A stretch of 64,000 bases of DNA. It comes from Nitrospira sp. (GTDB lineage Bacteria; Nitrospirota; Nitrospiria; Nitrospirales; Nitrospiraceae). The notes below the pieces were generated by a model. That model saw nothing but the letters and a program-made list of their open reading frames with translations. It had not been told where the DNA came from and ran no database searches. The DNA is taken from NCBI GenBank assembly GCA_035968315.1, contig JAVYIN010000011.1, forward strand, positions 21,076 to 85,075, in the 5' to 3' direction. Each line of letters begins with the position of its first letter. Within the stretch, counting starts at the first letter, position 1. Shown here one piece after another: positions 41,250-50,001 of this stretch. The position numbers and the translations under genes were made by a program.

Positions 41250-42191
41250 ATGAACAGAGAACTGAAAATATTCTCTGGCAACGCTAATCCTGCGCTTGCC
41301 AATGAGATTTGCCAATATCTTGGGCAAAAATTAGGGGCCGCGACGGTTTCTTCGTTTAGCGACGGGGAAATTCGGGTTAGGATCGATGAGAACGTCCGGG
41401 GCGCGGACGTATTTGTTGTGCAGTCAACCTGTCAGCCGGTCAACGATTCGTTGCTGGAATTGCTGATCATCATCGATGCGTTGAAGCGGTCGTCGGCCAA
41501 TCGAATTACGGCGGTGCTTCCGTATTTCGGCTATGCGCGGCAAGATCGCAAAGATCAGCCCCGGGTGCCGATTTCGGCCAAGCTGATTGCTGATTTGATC
41601 AGCACGGCCGGGACCGATCGGGTGCTGACCATGGATCTCCATGCCGGTCAGATTCAAGGGTTTTTCAATGTGCCGGTGGATCACTTGTATGCCTTGCCGG
41701 TGTTGCTGGACTATATAACGAAGAAAAAGCTCAGCGATCTTGTCGTGGTCTCGCCGGACGCCGGGGGTGTCGAGCGGGCGAGGGCCTTCGCCAAGCGTCT
41801 TCAGGCCAATTTGGCGATCATCGACAAGCGGCGTGAAGGTCCGAATCAAACACAGATTATGAACATCATCGGTGATGTGCAGGGAAAGAGCGTGCTGCTG
41901 TTGGACGACATGATCGATACGGCAGGCACCATTGTGCAGGGCGCTCAGGCCTGCGCCGATAAGGGCGCGCGAGAAGTATGGACCGCCTGCACGCATGCTG
42001 TCTTGTCAGGCCCGGCGCTTGAGCGCCTTCAGAAGTCGTGCATTTCCCAAGTGGTGGTGACCAATACGATTCCGCTGCGCGGGAAAGAACAGGCCTGTCC
42101 AAAGTTACACCAGCTATCGGTGGCGCCGCTTTTGGGCGAGGCCATCCGGCGCATTCACGAAGACGAATCAGTCAGCTCATTATTTGCCTAG
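41250..42191 (+). CDS. prs: Ribose-phosphate pyrophosphokinase (PRPP synthase)
   Basis: This enzyme makes PRPP from ribose-5-phosphate and ATP for nucleotide, His and Trp synthesis. The protein of 313 residues is class I type. It has [13 protein letters not shown] at the start, the flexible-loop [18 protein letters not shown], the metal-binding [11 protein letters not shown], and the PRPP loop [13 protein letters not shown] sigma70-type promoter and a hairpin-containing leader precede it. The ispE-prs-rplY-pth order is widespread. Confidence 0.96.
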   Translation: MNRELKIFSGNANPALANEICQYLGQKLGAATVSSFSDGEIRVRIDENVRGADVFVVQSTCQPVNDSLLELLIIIDALKRSSANRITAVLPYFGYARQDRKDQPRVPISAKLIADLISTAGTDRVLTMDLHAGQIQGFFNVPVDHLYALPVLLDYITKKKLSDLVVVSPDAGGVERARAFAKRLQANLAIIDKRREGPNQTQIMNIIGDVQGKSVLLLDDMIDTAGTIVQGAQACADKGAREVWTACTHAVLSGPALERLQKSCISQVVVTNTIPLRGKEQACPKLHQLSVAPLLGEAIRRIHEDESVSSLFA

Positions 42192-42243
42192 GCTTTCCCT
42201 GGAGGGGGGGCCTGATCGACCGTAGGGGAGACGGAGGAGCATC

Positions 42244-43011
42244 ATGAAATTTGAATTAGCAGTCACCGTTCGCGAACAAGCCGGGAAGGGTGCCGCGCGC
42301 CAATTGCGGCGGAGCGGTCAAGTGCCCGCAGTGCTTTATGGCCAAGGGGAGTGTGTGTTATTGACCGTCAATCCAGACGAATTGGTCAAAATTCTCAAGT
42401 CCCATGCCGGCAGTTCCGCCTTGCTTGCCTTGACGGTGAACGGGGCCAAGACCAAGCCGAACCGCAACGCCTTGATCCGCGATTACCAGGTCGATCCCAT
42501 TACGGGCAGCCTATTGCACGCAGACTTATTTGAGATATCGATGGACAAGCCGATTCGCGTGAAGGTGCCGGTGCATGTGGTTGGCGCGGTGCCTGCCGGG
42601 GTGAAGGAAGGCGGCGTGTTGCATCACCATGTACGTGACCTGCACATCGAATGTTTGCCGGCAGTCTTGCCGGATCAGATTGAAGTCGATGCGTCTTCTT
42701 TGGGGATTAGCCAAGGGCTTCACCTGAAAGACCTCGCCAAGGTCGAAGGGGTTCGATTCTTGGACGATGCCGACCAGATGATTGTGAGCGTGGCGGCGCC
42801 GATTTCCGATGCCAAGCTGGAAGCGCTCTTGACGGCCGGCGCGGGCGGACCAGCCGAAACGGAAGTTGCAGCCAAGGGGAAAGAGGCTGGTGAAGGCGCG
42901 GAAGCTGGGAAAGCCGGCGCTGCGGCGCCTGCGGGAGAAGCCAAAGCCGGTGATAAAAAGGACGCCGGCAAGGAAGCTCCGAAGGCTGAAAAGAAGGACG
43001 CGAAGAAGTAG
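42244..43011 (+). CDS. rplY: 50S ribosomal protein L25 / general stress protein Ctc
   Basis: This is the long (TL5/Ctc) form of L25 with 255 residues. The N-terminal domain binds 5S rRNA (REQAGKGAARQLRRSGQVPAVLYG), and the C-terminal beta domain runs from about residue 95 to 190 (KVPVHVVGAVPAGVKEGG). The last ~60 residues are a low-complexity tail of Ala, Gly, Lys and Glu, a lineage-specific extension of unknown role. It lies between prs and pth, its usual place. Confidence 0.93.
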   Translation: MKFELAVTVREQAGKGAARQLRRSGQVPAVLYGQGECVLLTVNPDELVKILKSHAGSSALLALTVNGAKTKPNRNALIRDYQVDPITGSLLHADLFEISMDKPIRVKVPVHVVGAVPAGVKEGGVLHHHVRDLHIECLPAVLPDQIEVDASSLGISQGLHLKDLAKVEGVRFLDDADQMIVSVAAPISDAKLEALLTAGAGGPAETEVAAKGKEAGEGAEAGKAGAAAPAGEAKAGDKKDAGKEAPKAEKKDAKK

Positions 43012-43016
43012 TCGCA

Positions 43017-43604
43017 GTGCGGCTCATTGTTGGGCTGGGCAATCCTGGCGCTGCCTATGCCGGGACACGCCACAATGTTGGGATAGACGTGATTGCGCGT
43101 GCCGCGGCGCGGTGGAGGATTCCACTCAGCGTTCGCGGCATCGCCATTCGCGGGTCTGGACGGCTTGGTTCCATTCAACTGGAGCTGGCTGGCACCCTTG
43201 ATTGGATGAACCTCACTGGCCCACCGCTGAAGGGTCTGCTGCGCGAGTTCAAGCTCACCCCGGAAGACCTCATCCTTGTTCACGACGATCTTGATTTGGA
43301 GCTGGGGCGCCTGCGGATTAAGCAGGGCGGCGGCCCCGGCGGCCATAACGGAATAAAATCGGTCATCGAAGCTCTGGGGACGTCTGAGTTTGTCAGGGTC
43401 AAGATTGGAATCGGCCGTCCAGCACCCAGGCAGGATGCGGCGGACTATGTGCTGGAGGCCTTCTCGAAAGAGGAGCGTGAGATTTTGGCGCCCTGTCTCG
43501 ATCGTGCCGTCGATGCGCTGGAATGTCTGGCCCATCGAGGGACGGCCGTTGCCATGAACCAGTTCAATGTGCGGGAGAAGCCGGCACGAGCCGATGAGCC
43601 ATAG
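43017..43604 (+). CDS. pth: Peptidyl-tRNA hydrolase
   Basis: Pth releases peptides from drop-off peptidyl-tRNA, recycling tRNA. The protein has 195 residues. VGLNPG-like VGLGNPGAAYAGTRHNVG holds the catalytic His in TRHN (His near residue 20), HDDLDLELG the catalytic Asp, and GGGPGGHNGIKS the peptide-binding region. The GTG start is five bases after the rplY stop. Confidence 0.95.
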   Translation: MRLIVGLGNPGAAYAGTRHNVGIDVIARAAARWRIPLSVRGIAIRGSGRLGSIQLELAGTLDWMNLTGPPLKGLLREFKLTPEDLILVHDDLDLELGRLRIKQGGGPGGHNGIKSVIEALGTSEFVRVKIGIGRPAPRQDAADYVLEAFSKEEREILAPCLDRAVDALECLAHRGTAVAMNQFNVREKPARADEP

Positions 43605-43670
43605 ATTGCGCGAGCGCCCCCAATTGAGTTGGCCTGCGCAATAGGTCAATGAGGCCCAGTAACCATTCAA

Positions 43671-43700
43671 TTGACAGGTTCTTTGGCGCTATGGTACCGT
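43671..43700 (+). promoter_or_regulatory. Probable promoter of the rpsF operon
   Basis: TTGACA at 43671-43676 with TACCGT at 43695-43700 (18-base spacer). The -10 match is weak but the position upstream of the structured rpsF leader is right. Confidence 0.4.
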
Positions 43701-43721
43701 CCTTTTTTCTCTGCGCCATAT

Positions 43722-43760
43722 AGGCGCCCTACACCTTGCTCCCGACCGGTTCGGGGGCCT
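43722..43760 (+). promoter_or_regulatory. Candidate S6:S18 ribosomal protein autoregulatory leader
   Basis: In the leader of rpsF, AGGC (43722-43725) pairs with GCCT (43757-43760). TCCCGA (43740-43745) pairs with TCGGGG (43751-43756) under a CCGGT loop. A ~14-base one-sided bulge (CCTACACCTTGC inside it) separates the two helices. A two-helix fold with an exposed CCG triplet before rpsF is the arrangement described for S6:S18 autoregulation. The specific match is from memory and needs a covariance search. Confidence 0.45.
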
Positions 43761-43780
43761 TTGTCCAGGAGGATCGCTGC

Positions 43781-44128
43781 ATGGAGCTCTACGAGTCTCT
43801 GTTTATCATTCGTCCGTCTATTACCGACGAGGAAACCAAGTCGCTTATCGAAAAGATGAAGGGCGTGGCGGATAAGACCGGCGCGGAATTCATCAAGTTC
43901 GAAAACTGGGGCAAGAAAAAACTTGCCTACGAAGTCCGGCATGAGCGGAAGGGCACCTATGCCTATTTCTACTTCAAAGCGCCGAACAATACGGTGAGCG
44001 AGTTGGAACGGGCCTATCGGTTGGAAGACAACATCATCAAGTTCCTGACGATCCATCACGAAAAAGAATTGGTGGAGAGACGTCCGTTGGAGCCGACGGC
44101 TCAGGAGTCTGACGGTGGCCGGATTTAA
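43781..44128 (+). CDS. rpsF: 30S ribosomal protein S6
   Basis: S6 is a 30S platform protein that binds 16S rRNA as a heterodimer with S18. The protein of 115 residues has the single S6 fold: YESLFIIRPSITDEE at the start, then FENWGKKKLAYEVRHERKGTY. ATG 43781 has a perfect AGGAGG site; an upstream in-frame ATG at 43736 lies inside the leader structure. It heads an operon with ssb and rpsR and overlaps ssb by 14 bases. Confidence 0.95.
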   Translation: MELYESLFIIRPSITDEETKSLIEKMKGVADKTGAEFIKFENWGKKKLAYEVRHERKGTYAYFYFKAPNNTVSELERAYRLEDNIIKFLTIHHEKELVERRPLEPTAQESDGGRI

Positions 44129-44519
44129 TAAAGTCATTCTCATGGGAAACCTCACCAGGAATCCCGAGTTGCGGTATACGCCGAACGGGACGCCGGTGGC
44201 GAGCTTTGGCTTGGCGATGAGCCGCCGGTTCAAGCAGGGTGAGGAACTCAAAGAGGAAGTGTGTTTTGTCGATATTGTGGTGTTTGGCAAGCAAGCCGAG
44301 CACTGCGGGCAATATTTAAGCAAGGGTAATGGGGCGATCATCGAAGGCCGCTTACAGCAGCGCCGTTGGGAAACAGAAGACGGCCAAAAGCGCAGCAAGC
44401 ATGAGGTGGTGGCGCAAAGCGTCACGTTCATGCCCAAGCGGCAGGACGGTGGCGGGGCTGCCGGCGGGGAACCGCCGGTTCACGATGATCCCAGCTATGA
44501 GTTCGATGAACAGGCATAA
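44115..44519 (+). CDS. ssb: Single-stranded DNA-binding protein
   Basis: This OB-fold protein of 134 residues has [22 protein letters not shown] at the start, the usual bacterial SSB signature, then [18 protein letters not shown]. It coats single-stranded DNA and recruits repair proteins through its C-terminal tail. The tail here ends [10 protein letters not shown], lacking the canonical final DDIPF; the acidic character is kept but the terminal Pro-Phe is absent. GTG 44115 lies within rpsF. Its place between rpsF and rpsR is classical. Confidence 0.93.
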   Translation: MAGFNKVILMGNLTRNPELRYTPNGTPVASFGLAMSRRFKQGEELKEEVCFVDIVVFGKQAEHCGQYLSKGNGAIIEGRLQQRRWETEDGQKRSKHEVVAQSVTFMPKRQDGGGAAGGEPPVHDDPSYEFDEQA

Positions 44520-44542
44520 TCGGGCCGAATGAGGAGGCAGTG

Positions 44543-44818
44543 ATGGAACGAAGTGGAAGTATGGGTGGCGGTGATCGTCGCGACAACGGTGGTGGCGGCG
44601 GGCGGTTGTTCCAGCGCCGGCGGCCCTGCCGGTTTTGTTTGGATAAGGCGCCGATCGATTTTAAGGACGCCGGGTTGCTGCGGAACTTTTTGACGGAACG
44701 CGGCCGCATTGTCCCGCGCAGGATTTCCGGCAACTGTATGGGCCATCAGCGTGAATTGACGATCGCGATCAAGCGGGCGCGGCACATTGCGATCATCAGT
44801 TTTGCTGAGGAGCGATAG
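44543..44818 (+). CDS. rpsR: 30S ribosomal protein S18
   Basis: S18 binds the 30S platform with S6. The protein has 91 residues; the Gly-rich first ~20 are variable. The conserved core reads [20 protein letters not shown], and [13 protein letters not shown] then [16 protein letters not shown]. Three cysteines (CxxC plus the one in GNC) indicate a zinc-binding form. ATG 44543 has GAGGAGG six bases upstream. No rplI (L9) follows, unlike in many bacteria. Confidence 0.95.
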   Translation: MERSGSMGGGDRRDNGGGGGRLFQRRRPCRFCLDKAPIDFKDAGLLRNFLTERGRIVPRRISGNCMGHQRELTIAIKRARHIAIISFAEER

Positions 44819-44823
44819 GGTTT

Positions 44824-45468
44824 GTGGCGGAGCTCGGTGGCATGAAGGCGTGGGAGGGTGGCGTCTCGCCGGAGATCACGATGGATCTGCTCACACCAAA
44901 TCTTGCGGATATCACCCCGGAAGGCTTGTCGCTGACCGGCGACGTGACCGGGGATGAAATCGGATTGACGCGCGAGGATACGAATCTGAGCGGCGCACTG
45001 GCCGTTGGATTGGATCTCACAAAGGTGGAGCAAACCGTCTGCGTGACCGGGGTGATTGAAGGCACGGCTGTGCGGGAATGTGTGCGGTGCCTGAAAGATT
45101 TTGAAGAGCCGATGGCCTTCTCGTTGCGTGTGGTGTTCGAACCGGAGCCCAAGGCCAAGCCCAAGGTGGGCACGCCTGCGGCGAAGCGCGTTGATGCGCG
45201 GCGGAAACAGGCTGAGCTGGACGAGGTCGAGTCAGACGAGACCGGCGACGAGATTTATCACTATCAAGGCGATCGTCTCGATTTGGCTCCGATGCTCCGC
45301 GAACAAGTCATCCTCTCGGCCCCGATGCATCCGCTGTGCAAGGAAGATTGTGCGGGGCTCTGTGCCCATTGCGGGAAAGATTTGAACGAAGGGCCCTGCC
45401 AGTGTCCGGTGGAGCCGGAGCGGAATCCGTTTCATGTGCTGCGGGGCTTGAAGACTGAACTGAATTGA
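44824..45468 (+). CDS. DUF177 (YceD) family protein
   Basis: This 214-residue YceD/DUF177 protein is coded directly before rpmF, as in most bacteria. In plants and E. coli, relatives are needed for 23S rRNA accumulation. Motifs: RECVRCLKDFEEP (CxxC in the central domain), a charged linker, then LREQVILSAPMHPLCKEDCAGLCAHCGKDLNEGPCQC with five cysteines that could bind zinc. GTG 44824 is used; ATG 44842 or 44881 are alternatives. Confidence 0.85.
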   Translation: MAELGGMKAWEGGVSPEITMDLLTPNLADITPEGLSLTGDVTGDEIGLTREDTNLSGALAVGLDLTKVEQTVCVTGVIEGTAVRECVRCLKDFEEPMAFSLRVVFEPEPKAKPKVGTPAAKRVDARRKQAELDEVESDETGDEIYHYQGDRLDLAPMLREQVILSAPMHPLCKEDCAGLCAHCGKDLNEGPCQCPVEPERNPFHVLRGLKTELN

Positions 45469-45517
45469 GGCCGGAGCCACGGGCTGCCGGCGGTGTTGAA
45501 CGTGGGAAGGAGTTGCC

Positions 45518-45703
45518 ATGCCTAATCCGAAACATAAACATTCACGGGCCAGACGAGACAAGCGCCGCACTCAGAAGCTGCGCATGACGCCGCCAGGCAT
45601 GTCCGTGTGTCCGCAGTGTCACGAGCTGAAGCTACCGCACTACACCTGCTTGAATTGCGGGACCTACAAGGGGAAGTCGGTCATTCAGGTCGAAGAGTCG
45701 TAA
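45518..45703 (+). CDS. rpmF: 50S ribosomal protein L32
   Basis: L32 has 61 residues. It starts MPNPKHKHSRARRDKRRTQ, the normal basic N-terminus. A zinc ribbon follows, with CPQC and CLNC. A GGAAGGAG site precedes the ATG. Position between DUF177 and plsX is the classical yceD-rpmF-plsX arrangement linking ribosome and lipid synthesis. Confidence 0.96.
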   Translation: MPNPKHKHSRARRDKRRTQKLRMTPPGMSVCPQCHELKLPHYTCLNCGTYKGKSVIQVEES

Positions 45704-45710
45704 GCTGACG

Positions 45711-45754
45711 GGCGCGGGAGATGGCGGGACTCCGGTTCGGTCCTCTCCTGCGCC
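45711..45754 (+). terminator. Nested stem-loop after rpmF
   Basis: GGCGCGGGAG (45711-45720) pairs with CTCCTGCGCC (45745-45754), ten pairs with one G-T wobble. Inside it GGAC (45727-45730) pairs with GTCC (45740-45743). It starts eight bases after the rpmF stop and is terminator-like, but without a U-run. Confidence 0.4.
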
Positions 45755-45761
45755 TCTTCAG

Positions 45762-45790
45762 TTGTGCATTTCGGGCTTCTGCGCTAAGCT
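45762..45790 (+). promoter_or_regulatory. Weak candidate promoter for plsX and the fab genes
   Basis: TTGTGC (45762-45767), a 17-base spacer and TAAGCT (45785-45790) lie between the post-rpmF stem-loop and plsX. Both hexamers are imperfect. Confidence 0.3.
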
Positions 45791-45865
45791 CTCGGCCTAT
45801 CGGAGACGATTACGGGTGCGACGCGTATTCAGCCAACTATTCCAACCTTGAGCACATCATCCCGT

Positions 45866-46888
45866 ATGAAGATCGCGCTTGATGCGATGGGGGGGGACCA
45901 CGGTCCTGCGCCCTGTATCGAAGGCGCCCTCCAGGCCGCCAAAGAACTCGACGTCGAGGTCATCCTCGTTGGCGATGAGGCGGCGCTTGCGCAGGAATGT
46001 GCCCGCCTTGGTTTGACGGATCCCCGCCTCACGATTCGTCACGCGCCTCAAGTCGTCGAAATGCATGAATCGCCCGCAGCGGTGGCCAGGAAGAAGCGGG
46101 ACTCGTCGATCTGGATTGCGACCGAACTGGTGAAGAGCGGAGAAGCCAGCGCCGTGGTGAGCCCTGGCAATACCGGAGCGAGCATGGTGTCGGCGTTTTT
46201 TGTGCTGGGCCTGATCAAGGGCGTTGAGCGCCCGGCGATCGCGACCAGTTTGCCGACGCTCACCGGGGAAGCCATCATGCTGGATGTAGGGGCCAACGTC
46301 GATTGCACGGCCAAACACCTCGAACAGTTTGCGCTCATGGGGAACGATTACGGCAAGCTGCTTTTTCGTAAAGCCAGTCCCCGTGTCGGGCTGTTAAGCA
46401 TCGGTGAAGAAGACAGCAAGGGCAATGAAGTGACCAAAGAGGCCTTCAAGCTGCTGAAGGCCAGTCCATTGAATTTTATCGGGAATGTCGAGGGCCGCGA
46501 CGTGTATAGCGGCACTGCGGATGTGGTGGTGTGCGACGGGTTTATCGGCAACGTGGCGTTGAAAATTTCAGAAGGCGTGGCCGATACGATCAAGAAGCTG
46601 CTGCTCAAGGAAATATCCAGTTCGTGGTTGGGGCGGCTGGCGTATCCGCTGATTGCGGCGCCGTTGCTCAATCTGAAACGCCGAATCGATTATGCCGAGT
46701 TCGGGGGCGCCCCGTTGCTTGGCGTCAACGGCATTACGATCATTTGTCATGGCCGGTCGTCGGCGAAGGCGATCAAGAACGCCATCAAGCGGGCCAAAGG
46801 CATGGCCGAAGGGCGCGTGCATGAGCTGATCCAGCGGGATATCGAAGAGAGTCTCAGCCATAAGCCTTCTGCGGAGTCACTGTCATGA
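45866..46888 (+). CDS. plsX: Phosphate acyltransferase
   Basis: PlsX makes acyl-phosphate from acyl-ACP, the acyl donor for PlsY in phospholipid synthesis. The protein has 340 residues from ATG 45866, where the family signature MKIALDAMGGDHGP begins; TTG 45848 would add six residues. Further motifs are SPGNTGASM, LDVGANVDC, VEGRDVYSG and VVVCDGFIGNVALK. It overlaps fabH (ATGA). Confidence 0.95.
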   Translation: MKIALDAMGGDHGPAPCIEGALQAAKELDVEVILVGDEAALAQECARLGLTDPRLTIRHAPQVVEMHESPAAVARKKRDSSIWIATELVKSGEASAVVSPGNTGASMVSAFFVLGLIKGVERPAIATSLPTLTGEAIMLDVGANVDCTAKHLEQFALMGNDYGKLLFRKASPRVGLLSIGEEDSKGNEVTKEAFKLLKASPLNFIGNVEGRDVYSGTADVVVCDGFIGNVALKISEGVADTIKKLLLKEISSSWLGRLAYPLIAAPLLNLKRRIDYAEFGGAPLLGVNGITIICHGRSSAKAIKNAIKRAKGMAEGRVHELIQRDIEESLSHKPSAESLS

Positions 46889-47859
46889 GGGCTCGCATTG
46901 CCGGGACCGGTTCCTATGCACCAGCCCGGGTGATGACGAACGCGGATCTTGAAGGCATGGTCGCCACCTCCGACGAATGGATTCGTGAGCGGACCGGGAT
47001 TCGCGAGCGCCACATTGCCGCAGCCGGTGAAGCCTGTTCGGACTTGGCGGTGCAAGCCGGCAAGCGCGCCTTGGCGGCGGCCGGTATTGCCCCGACGGAT
47101 CTTGACCTGATCCTGGTGGCGACGTGCACGGGAGACTATCCGCTTCCCTCCACCGCCTGTCTTGTCCAGCATCAATTGGGCGCGACCAAAGCGGCCGCCT
47201 GTGATCTCGGCGCGGCTTGTTGCGGGTTCGTCTATGCCCTGTCGGTCGCCGACGCCTATGTGCGCACCGGCATGAAGCATGTGCTGGTGATTGGGGCGGA
47301 AGTCATGTCCGCGATCACCGACTGGACGGACCGCAACACCTGTGTGTTGTTCGGGGATGGCGCCGGCGCGGCGGTCGTTAGCGCGACCGACGGCGAGCGC
47401 GGCATCCTCTCCACGCATCTGCGTTCGGACGGAGCGCTCTGTGACTTGATCGCGGTGCCTGCGGGCGGGTCGCGGCAGCCGCCGTCGGAGAAAGTGGTCG
47501 CCGAACGCCAGCAGTACATTAAGATGAAAGGGAATGAGACGTTTAAAGTCGCGGTCCGGTCGCTGGAGGAAATTGCCCGCGAAACATTGGCGGCCAACCA
47601 GCTCACCGTCGAGGCGCTTGATTTGTACGTTCCGCACCAAGCCAACATGCGTATTCTGAGTGCGGTGTCCGAGCGGCTGGGGCTGCCTCAAGAGAAGATT
47701 ATGTTGAATGTGGATCGGTACGGAAATACCTCCGCCGCGTCGATTCCCATCGCTCTCGATGAGGCGGTCCGTGCCGGACGGGTGAAAGACGGTTCCTTGG
47801 TCATGCTGGGAGCCTTCGGCGCGGGGCTGACCTGGGCGTCAGCCTTGATCAGATGGTAG
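46885..47859 (+). CDS. fabH: Beta-ketoacyl-ACP synthase III
   Basis: FabH starts fatty acid synthesis by condensing acetyl-CoA with malonyl-ACP. The protein has 324 residues. It has IAGTGSYAPARVMTN at the start, active-site Cys in DLGAACCGFVYAL (about residue 112), His in VPHQANMRI and Asn in YGNTSAASIP, giving the full Cys-His-Asn triad. The ATGA overlap with plsX implies coupled translation. Confidence 0.96.
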   Translation: MRARIAGTGSYAPARVMTNADLEGMVATSDEWIRERTGIRERHIAAAGEACSDLAVQAGKRALAAAGIAPTDLDLILVATCTGDYPLPSTACLVQHQLGATKAAACDLGAACCGFVYALSVADAYVRTGMKHVLVIGAEVMSAITDWTDRNTCVLFGDGAGAAVVSATDGERGILSTHLRSDGALCDLIAVPAGGSRQPPSEKVVAERQQYIKMKGNETFKVAVRSLEEIARETLAANQLTVEALDLYVPHQANMRILSAVSERLGLPQEKIMLNVDRYGNTSAASIPIALDEAVRAGRVKDGSLVMLGAFGAGLTWASALIRW

Positions 47860-47902
47860 AGGCTTCGCGATAGTGATGGCATGATTCCAACAACTTTTCC
47901 CG

Positions 47903-47931
47903 TTGACATTCCACGTCATTTCTAAGATATC
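47903..47931 (+). promoter_or_regulatory. Sigma70-type promoter of fabD (possibly leaderless)
   Basis: TTGACA (47903-47908), a 17-base spacer and GATATC (47926-47931). Only nine bases separate the -10 from the fabD ATG, and no ribosome binding site is seen, so the transcript would begin within a few bases of the start codon. Confidence 0.5.
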
Positions 47932-47940
47932 TAGCGCGCT

Positions 47941-48891
47941 ATGAATGCAGGAATCGGACTCGTATTTCCAGGGCAAGGGTCGCAGTCGGTTGGGATGGGC
48001 AAAGCCCTTTTCGAAGCCTATCCGACCCTGAAAGCCGTTTACGACGAAGCCTCTGCCGTCCTGGGCTATGATAGCGCCGCGCTCTGTTTTGAAGGGCCGG
48101 CGGAACGGTTGAATCTCACCGAGAATACCCAGCCGGCTCTGCTGGTCAGCAGCATCGCGGCCCTGAGAGCCTTGGACTCGGCGGGCCTCAAGCCCGTCGC
48201 CGTGGCCGGTCACAGCCTGGGAGAGTATTCAGCGTTGGTGGCGGCCGGGGGCGTGTCGTTTCGGGATGCGGTGGGGCTCGTGCAGAAACGCGGCCGCTAT
48301 ATGTCCGAGGCCGTCGCGCCGGGAACGGGACAAGTGGCGGCGTTGCTTGGGCTGACGCCAGAGGTGGTGCGCGATGTGTGCCGGGAGGCGTCATCGGTCG
48401 GCGTGGTGGCGGCCGCTAATTTCAACTCACCGGGACAGGTCGTGATTGCCGGAGCAAAAGCCGCCGTGGAACGGGCGATTGAATTGGCAAAGGGGAAGGG
48501 TTGTAAAAAGGCGATCCCCTTGCCCGTCAGTGTGCCGGTTCACACGCCGCTGATGCAGACGGCGGCGGATCGTCTCTCGAAAGATCTTGCCGCAGTGCAA
48601 TGGACCGATCTCGCGATGCCGCTCATCAACAATGCCGAAGCCAAGCCGATCAGCCGGGCGGCCGACATTCCCCCCTCGCTGGTTCGCCAGTTACCCTCGT
48701 CAGTTCTCTGGGAAGATTCGGTCCTCGCGATGGCGAAGATGGGCGTGACGACGTTTATCGAAGTCGGGCCTGGCACGGTGCTGACAGGCTTGATCAAACG
48801 GATCGTGCCGGAGGCCAAGGTATTGAACGTCAATGATCCCAAGTCACTGGATGCCACGCTGCAGGCGTTGGGCGCGGCGCATTCAGCCTGA
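47941..48891 (+). CDS. fabD: Malonyl-CoA:ACP transacylase
   Basis: FabD loads malonyl groups onto ACP. The protein of 316 residues has VFPGQGSQSVGMGKAL at the start, nucleophile Ser in AGHSLGEYSALVAAG (near residue 90), and the catalytic His in PVSVPVHTPLM. There is no Shine-Dalgarno sequence before ATG 47941 and a promoter ends nine bases upstream, which suggests an internal, leaderless start within the fab cluster. Confidence 0.95.
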   Translation: MNAGIGLVFPGQGSQSVGMGKALFEAYPTLKAVYDEASAVLGYDSAALCFEGPAERLNLTENTQPALLVSSIAALRALDSAGLKPVAVAGHSLGEYSALVAAGGVSFRDAVGLVQKRGRYMSEAVAPGTGQVAALLGLTPEVVRDVCREASSVGVVAAANFNSPGQVVIAGAKAAVERAIELAKGKGCKKAIPLPVSVPVHTPLMQTAADRLSKDLAAVQWTDLAMPLINNAEAKPISRAADIPPSLVRQLPSSVLWEDSVLAMAKMGVTTFIEVGPGTVLTGLIKRIVPEAKVLNVNDPKSLDATLQALGAAHSA

Positions 48892-48918
48892 AGTTTCACG
48901 TTTAACAAGGAAGTCGGC

Positions 48919-49662
48919 ATGTCATTGCAAGGACGAGTGGCGATAGTAACCGGGGCTGCGCAGGGTATCGGGCGGGCCATTGCGGAAGTGTTGGCGCAAG
49001 CGGGCGCGGATATTGTGGTGGCGGATCTCGACCCCAACCGGTCTCAGGATACGGTGAAGGCGATTGAGGCCCTGGGCCGCAACGTGCTCAACGTCAAAGT
49101 GAACGTGGCGGATGCCACCGATACCAAGGCGATGGTCGAGCAGGTGATGAAGGCCTGGGGCAAGATCGACATCCTGGTGAACAATGCCGGGATCACGCGC
49201 GACGGGCTGCTGTTGCGGATGAAGGAAGAGGATTGGAACCTGGTGATGCAGGTGAATCTCAACGGGACGTTCAATTGCACCAAAGCGGTCTTGCAGCCGA
49301 TGACCAAGCAGCGGTATGGTCGCATCGTTAATATTGCCTCGATCGTGGGAGTCATGGGCAATGCCGGACAGGCGAATTACTCGGCGTCCAAGGCGGCGGT
49401 GATCGGATTCACCAAAACCGTCGGCCGGGAGTATGCCAGCCGCAATGTCACCGTGAATGCGGTTGCGCCGGGGTTCATCGATACGGCGATGACGCATGGA
49501 TTGCCGGCGGATGTCAAAGAAACCTTGCAGAAGCAGATTCCGTTGGGGCGGCTCGGGACGCCGGCGGATATTGCGGCGGCGGTGCGCTTCCTGGTGTCGG
49601 AAGAGGCGGCGTATATTACCGGCCATGTTTTGCATGTGAATGGCGGGATGTTAATGGTATAG
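48919..49662 (+). CDS. fabG: 3-oxoacyl-ACP reductase
   Basis: FabG is the NADPH-dependent short-chain dehydrogenase that reduces 3-oxoacyl-ACP. The protein has 247 residues. The cofactor loop reads [24 protein letters not shown] is typical of FabG, the catalytic Tyr-x-x-x-Lys is YSASK (in [14 protein letters not shown]), and the C-terminus ends [16 protein letters not shown]. It sits between fabD and acpP. Confidence 0.95.
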   Translation: MSLQGRVAIVTGAAQGIGRAIAEVLAQAGADIVVADLDPNRSQDTVKAIEALGRNVLNVKVNVADATDTKAMVEQVMKAWGKIDILVNNAGITRDGLLLRMKEEDWNLVMQVNLNGTFNCTKAVLQPMTKQRYGRIVNIASIVGVMGNAGQANYSASKAAVIGFTKTVGREYASRNVTVNAVAPGFIDTAMTHGLPADVKETLQKQIPLGRLGTPADIAAAVRFLVSEEAAYITGHVLHVNGGMLMV

Positions 49663-49753
49663 ATGGCAACGGGTTCGGATACGAGAGGGCTGCGGCACAT
49701 CCCCATGCTGTAGTGCAGGTTCAGTCACATTGGGGAAGGAGGTAGGCAGATCG

Positions 49754-49987
49754 ATGGCAACTGTTGAAGAGCGGGTCAAGAAAATTATCGCCGAACAGCT
49801 CGGGGTTGAAGAAGATGAAGTGACTCCCGAAGCATCGTTCGTGGAAGATCTCGGTGCCGATTCGCTCGATACCGTCGAGTTGGTGATGGCGCTGGAAGAA
49901 GAATTTGAGATCGAGATTCCCGACGAGGATGCAGAAAAGATCCTCACGGTCGGGAAGGCGTTGGATTATATTAAAGAGAAGGCCTAA
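49754..49987 (+). CDS. acpP: Acyl carrier protein
   Basis: This acidic four-helix protein of 77 residues carries growing acyl chains on 4'-phosphopantetheine attached to Ser in the motif [16 protein letters not shown] (near residue 36). ATG 49754 begins the conserved [12 protein letters not shown]; a GGAGG site lies about 12 bases upstream. Upstream in-frame codons to 49730 are not conserved. Between fabG and fabF, as expected. Confidence 0.96.
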   Translation: MATVEERVKKIIAEQLGVEEDEVTPEASFVEDLGADSLDTVELVMALEEEFEIEIPDEDAEKILTVGKALDYIKEKA

Positions 49988-50001
49988 CCGGGCAGGGTGT
50001 T

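Noticed and set aside
41050..41250. Possible tRNA gene between ispE and prs
   Set aside because: No cloverleaf or T-loop sequence could be found; the region is a promoter and a structured leader.
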